Source of the DNA: Euperipatoides rowelli
Lineage: Eukaryota; Onychophora; Udeonychophora; Euonychophora; Peripatopsidae
Length of the DNA stretch: 10,733 nucleotides
Strand: one strand, 5' to 3'
NCBI GenBank assembly: GCA_003024985.2
Contig: PXIH01S0004469.1
Positions 8,325 to 10,733 of the stretch are shown here, piece after piece. The position numbers were made by a program, and so were the translations under genes. Position 1 is the first letter of the stretch; every line of letters begins with the position of its first letter. The notes beneath the pieces are model-generated. The model worked only from the letters and a program-made list of their open reading frames with translations. It was not told the origin of the DNA and searched no databases.

Positions 8325-8377
8325 AATTGATTGTATGTTTATTTTTCTCTGTCATTTTTGACCGGCTTTTAATCTAG

Positions 8378-9487
8378 TAAAAAAATAAATAAATAAAATT
8401 TGTTACATTTGGCCTTTAATATCACTTTTTAATTACCGTATTTGAATACACCTCATATTATAAGTTGTAATACAAATTTGCAACTGACAAAACCCAAAGC
8501 ACTATTATGGATTATTATTACCATATTTCAGCCTAAGACAATAATTTACAGTATTCCAATACTTGCAATTAAATACTGTATAAACGAAAAAATTTCAAGA
8601 TAAAGCCTCAGCTAAAAAACAAAATGATTTGAAAGATTTTCCCTTTTCAGTTTTGTCATCAAGAATAACAATTGTATCAAACCATATTACTCTAGCTCTT
8701 AAAATTCACAGAAAACAATATATTTTACTTAGTGTTAACATGATAAGATGAGGAAGGTTTGTTTTAGCGCATAGCTTTTCCCAGAAAGAAAATTTATTAT
8801 AGAAAGCAATTAATTAGCTAGAATGCTAAAAATTGGCAGGGGTATTCCTCGATCAGAAATCTGACCTTTGTTGTACCATTTTGTGCATCTCCTGCTTTTA
8901 TTTTATTTTAAATAAATTATTAATTATTAAAATTAATCTAGTTTTTTTTTAATGAAAAATTTCACTTTTTTGTTCTGCCTAGTAGTAATAATAATTAAAT
9001 GTTCCGACAAAGCGCAACGGCAATCTTATAGTTGACCCAACCAAATTTCAGCCTATTTGTACCATATTCCATTCCAAAATTTTCATTCCTCTAAGGTAAT
9101 AAATATATTCAAAATGGTGACCATTTCTTTAAAAGCAAAAAGATTGATGGGATTTTTTTTTTTTTTTAAATTTAGTTATCAATAGTAACGATTGTACCAA
9201 ATTATAACGTTCTGACTTGAAGATTTAAGTTTTGCGACTTAATTTTATGGTCAAAATCAATTTACCGGTACAAATATCCATTTTTTTCTCAAGAAATATG
9301 CTAATAATCTATTTGTAATACAAATTAAGAGAATGATCTTCATGACTATTTTAATTTGTTAATCACTGGAAATTGGTGAGGAATAACTTATTTATTTATT
9401 TATTTATGTTGCCTGATGACATACAGAACAGCAAGTGATCGATTTTAAAAGCAGCTAATTCAAATTATCTTGGTTCCTTACCAAGAA
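8378..9487. other. Unassigned stretch with diverged old repeats
   Basis: No gene is seen. Two diverged copies of a ~0.5-kb unit seem to lie in tandem: the motif ATTTCAGCCTA occurs at about 8526 and 9046, and ATCAA-A-TAAC-ATTGTA-CAAA at about 8658 and 9178. 8384-8419 is an inverted match to 6548-6584. A (TTTA)5 microsatellite lies at 9388-9407 and an (AAAT)n run at about 8384-8398. The alignment is by eye, with many gaps, so copy limits are approximate. Confidence 0.45.
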
Positions 9488-9600
9488 CAGGGGTTCTCAA
9501 ACTTTTGGAATGGTGTACCACATAAATAAACTGCTAAAAATGAACGTACCACCATGTGCATATTTCGTAATTTGGACTTTGTGCAGCCAAGAGTATGCAT
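9488..9600 (+). mobile_element. hAT-like transposon left end
   Basis: CAGGGGTTCTCAAACTTTTG at 9488-9507, followed by GGTGTACCAC and CGTACCACC, is a typical hAT terminal and subterminal sequence, different from the element at 3433. The preceding eight bases are ACCAAGAA. No matching right end with that duplication is found. The best candidate, TTGGGAGAACTAC at 9868-9880, is an imperfect inverted match but lacks the expected CTG end and target duplication. The right limit given here only covers the recognisable end. Confidence 0.55.
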
Positions 9601-9902
9601 TTCTGGTCAGAGAACAAACGGAATAAAATAAACAATCTTGTCAACAAAAATTCATAGTTTTATTGAATTACTTATTGCATGTAAGCTATTATTTAGTTTT
9701 ATTTGACGGGCCATTTTCGTCTAATACAATCTTAGGCGTGGTCATTCATTTAAAAATGTAATATCTAATAGGAAATGTACTAAGTATACCAAAACTTAAC
9801 TGCACAATGATTAATTATTAGGCCCTTTGGACATGGACCTATTGATAACCAAATGCAAATAACACGTTTGGGAGAACTACAGAATAACGTAAATCGGCGA
9901 TA
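9601..9902. other. Unassigned, possible interior of hAT-like element
   Basis: AT-rich sequence with no open frame or RNA gene that I recognise. If the inverted match near 9870-9880 is the right end of the element starting at 9488, this is its interior (about 390 bp total, MITE-sized). Otherwise it is unassigned. Confidence 0.35.
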
Positions 9903-10005
9903 GGATATTAAATATGGTGAACAAATCACCGATCGCATGCTAAAAGGTGAAAATCACCTTTTTAGAAAACGATCTGGCAGTATTTATTCACCAGATCTAA
10001 TATCC
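9903..10005. repeat. Cluster of three hairpins closed by an outer stem
   Basis: The outer arms GGATATTA (9903-9910) and TAATATCC (9998-10005) are perfect reverse complements. Between them lie GGTGA/TCACC (9916-9930, 5-base loop), CTAAAAGGTGA/TCACCTTTTTAG (9940-9965, 3-base loop, one bulged T) and GATCTGG/CCAGATC (9971-9997, 13-base loop). The third hairpin abuts the outer stem. GGTGAA/TTCACC boxes recur in both orientations, so alternative pairings exist. It is not a tRNA: arm lengths and the A/B boxes do not fit. It could be a protein-binding inverted-repeat array, a transposon subterminus or a structured RNA. Confidence 0.75.
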
Positions 10006-10269
10006 CTCCACCAGTAAGGGTTGGGGAATCCAATTTTCCGAAACGTTTATCAGAAAATCGATCTTTCTAGGAAAGAGCAGAAGCCAGCTACATATTAGCA
10101 CATATGCTAAATTATTAACGAAATCTAATGGGCTTATTTTTACAAATGTTTAAAAATTGAAATTTGGCTGATGGTTTATAGAATTATATCTATTTTTTAA
10201 GAATTAATTTTATCGAACATTTTACATTTAAAATTGTTTTATACTTATTAATCGTAATAGCTTTTTTAG

Positions 10270-10382
10270 TTTAAATATCGGGTAGAGTCAGGTCATAGAA
10301 ACAAAAAGACTGACATGACAATTACACGATTGCTAGGAGCGAACGGACACCGAAACTCAACATTTAGCGTGGCTCAGATAAG
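10270..10382 (+). CDS. Possible internal exon, unknown protein
   Basis: A 113-base stretch is clearly GC-richer than its surroundings. It is bounded on the left by a pyrimidine-rich acceptor-like CTTTTTTAG (10261-10269) and on the right by a donor-like AAG|GTAAGA (10380-10388). One plus-strand frame is open throughout (37 codons plus 2 bases): FKYRVESGHRNKK, then TDMTITRLLGANGHRN, then STFSVAQI. The other plus frames stop early. An ATG at 10315 could start translation if this were a first coding exon. I recognise no domain. Chance openness over 37 codons is not rare, so this rests mainly on the splice-like borders and the composition. Confidence 0.3.
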
Positions 10383-10438
10383 GTAAGATACATTTATTTA
10401 AGCACATACTGTATACCGGACAATATGACTAAAAACAT

Positions 10439-10733
10439 TAAATTTCCTTAAATTTCAAATTTTAATGTATTTATTTTAGATTTATATTAAAGGATGAAGG
10501 GAACCCTTTTATTTTTAAATTTTGAATTAGGCAATAATTATATATTGAAGTAGGCTGAAATTATCGACAATATGCCTTTATAAAATATAAAGTTTAAATT
10601 TCCTTAAATTTCAAAATTTATTATATTTACTGTATATTAAAGAATGAAGGCAATTTTATTTTTAAATTAGGCATGAGTTATAGTAAGTTGCAGAAATTAT
10701 CGACAATAGGCTATTTTAAAAAAAAAGGCTATT
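10439..10733. repeat. 156-bp tandem repeat, two copies, second cut by edge
   Basis: TAAATTTCCTTAAATTTCAAA starts both copies (10439 and 10595; period 156). Shared landmarks are TATATTAAAGRATGAAGG, TTTATTTTTAAATT, AATTAGGCA and GAAATTATCGACAATA. The copies differ by substitutions and small indels. The second runs to the window end, so copy number is unknown. AGGCTGAAAT in the first copy resembles a motif in the old repeats at about 8527 and 9046 (inverted). Confidence 0.9.

Larger units (their letters stand above)
7166..8377. mobile_element. Helitron-like non-autonomous element with minisatellite core
   Basis: The element has 75-bp inverted repeats (7222-7296 and 8250-8324, 72 of 75 matching) placed almost symmetrically 56 and 53 bases from the inferred ends. 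The ends fit the Helitron rule: host A, then 5'-TCTAATATAATAAAAG, and at the other side ...TTTTAATCTAG-3' followed by host T. A weak hairpin (GTCA/TGAC, 8351-8362) lies before the CTAG. The interior is a decamer minisatellite plus a G-rich tract. Subterminal inverted repeats with a tandem-repeat core match known non-autonomous Helentron/HINE-type elements (DINE-1, bivalve pearl elements). No Rep/helicase gene is present. The exact ends are less certain than the inverted repeats; a large foldback or MITE-like element is the alternative. Confidence 0.55.

Noticed and set aside
8155-8355. 66-codon minus-strand open frame across the G-rich tract and right inverted-repeat arm
   Set aside because: The Pro-rich run comes from the G13 tract and the rest from the inverted repeat. 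It is a composition artefact.
9488-9882. A complete 390-bp hAT MITE ending at about 9880
   Set aside because: The candidate right end (GGGAGAACTAC) is imperfect and the flanking eight bases do not match ACCAAGAA. Only the left end is reported.
9903-10005. A tRNA gene (cloverleaf-like pairing)
   Set aside because: The 103-base span, arm sizes and absence of TGGC-type A-box and GGTTCGA-type B-box sequences do not fit a tRNA.

Overview
The window is AT-rich, non-coding eukaryotic DNA. It has no intact protein-coding gene, no tRNA or rRNA, and no bacterial-style operon. A decayed RTE-type LINE, hAT-type ends with an 8-bp target duplication, a Helitron-like satellite-bearing element and scattered splice-like signals point to a metazoan genome, most likely an invertebrate or early-branching chordate. 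I cannot name the phylum. Six ambiguous bases (72, 82, 86, 93, 1485, 1576) show a draft or polymorphic assembly.

Layout. 1-464: unassigned. 465-1398: a heavily decayed reverse-transcriptase pseudogene of an RTE-like LINE, with short recognisable blocks in several frames. 1399-2099: a second, unrelated LINE 3' end (last codons, 3' UTR, AATAAA and a T/G/A-rich tail). 2100-2564: a second copy, about 98% identical, of 926-1398. The younger LINE fragment therefore sits exactly between two ~470-bp direct copies of the older relic. 2565-3424: unassigned. 3425-5421: a ~2-kb non-autonomous hAT element with recognisable ends and a 7/8-matching target duplication. 5422-7165: unassigned, very T-rich. 7166-8377: a 1.2-kb element with 75-bp subterminal inverted repeats around an ~856-bp decamer minisatellite and a G-rich tract; its ends obey the Helitron A|TC...CTAG|T rule. 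8378-9487: old, diverged repeats, partly inverted copies of sequence near 6.5 kb. 9488 onward: one end of another hAT-like element. 9903-10005: a cluster of three hairpins closed by an outer stem. 10270-10382: a GC-richer stretch that reads as one possible exon. 10439-10733: two copies of a 156-bp tandem repeat, the second cut by the window edge.

The window is best read as nested mobile-element strata in an intergenic region or intron. The features most worth a second look are the LINE fragment flanked by long duplications of an older LINE, the symmetric minisatellite-bearing foldback element, and the hairpin cluster upstream of the possible exon. No undescribed protein system is visible.
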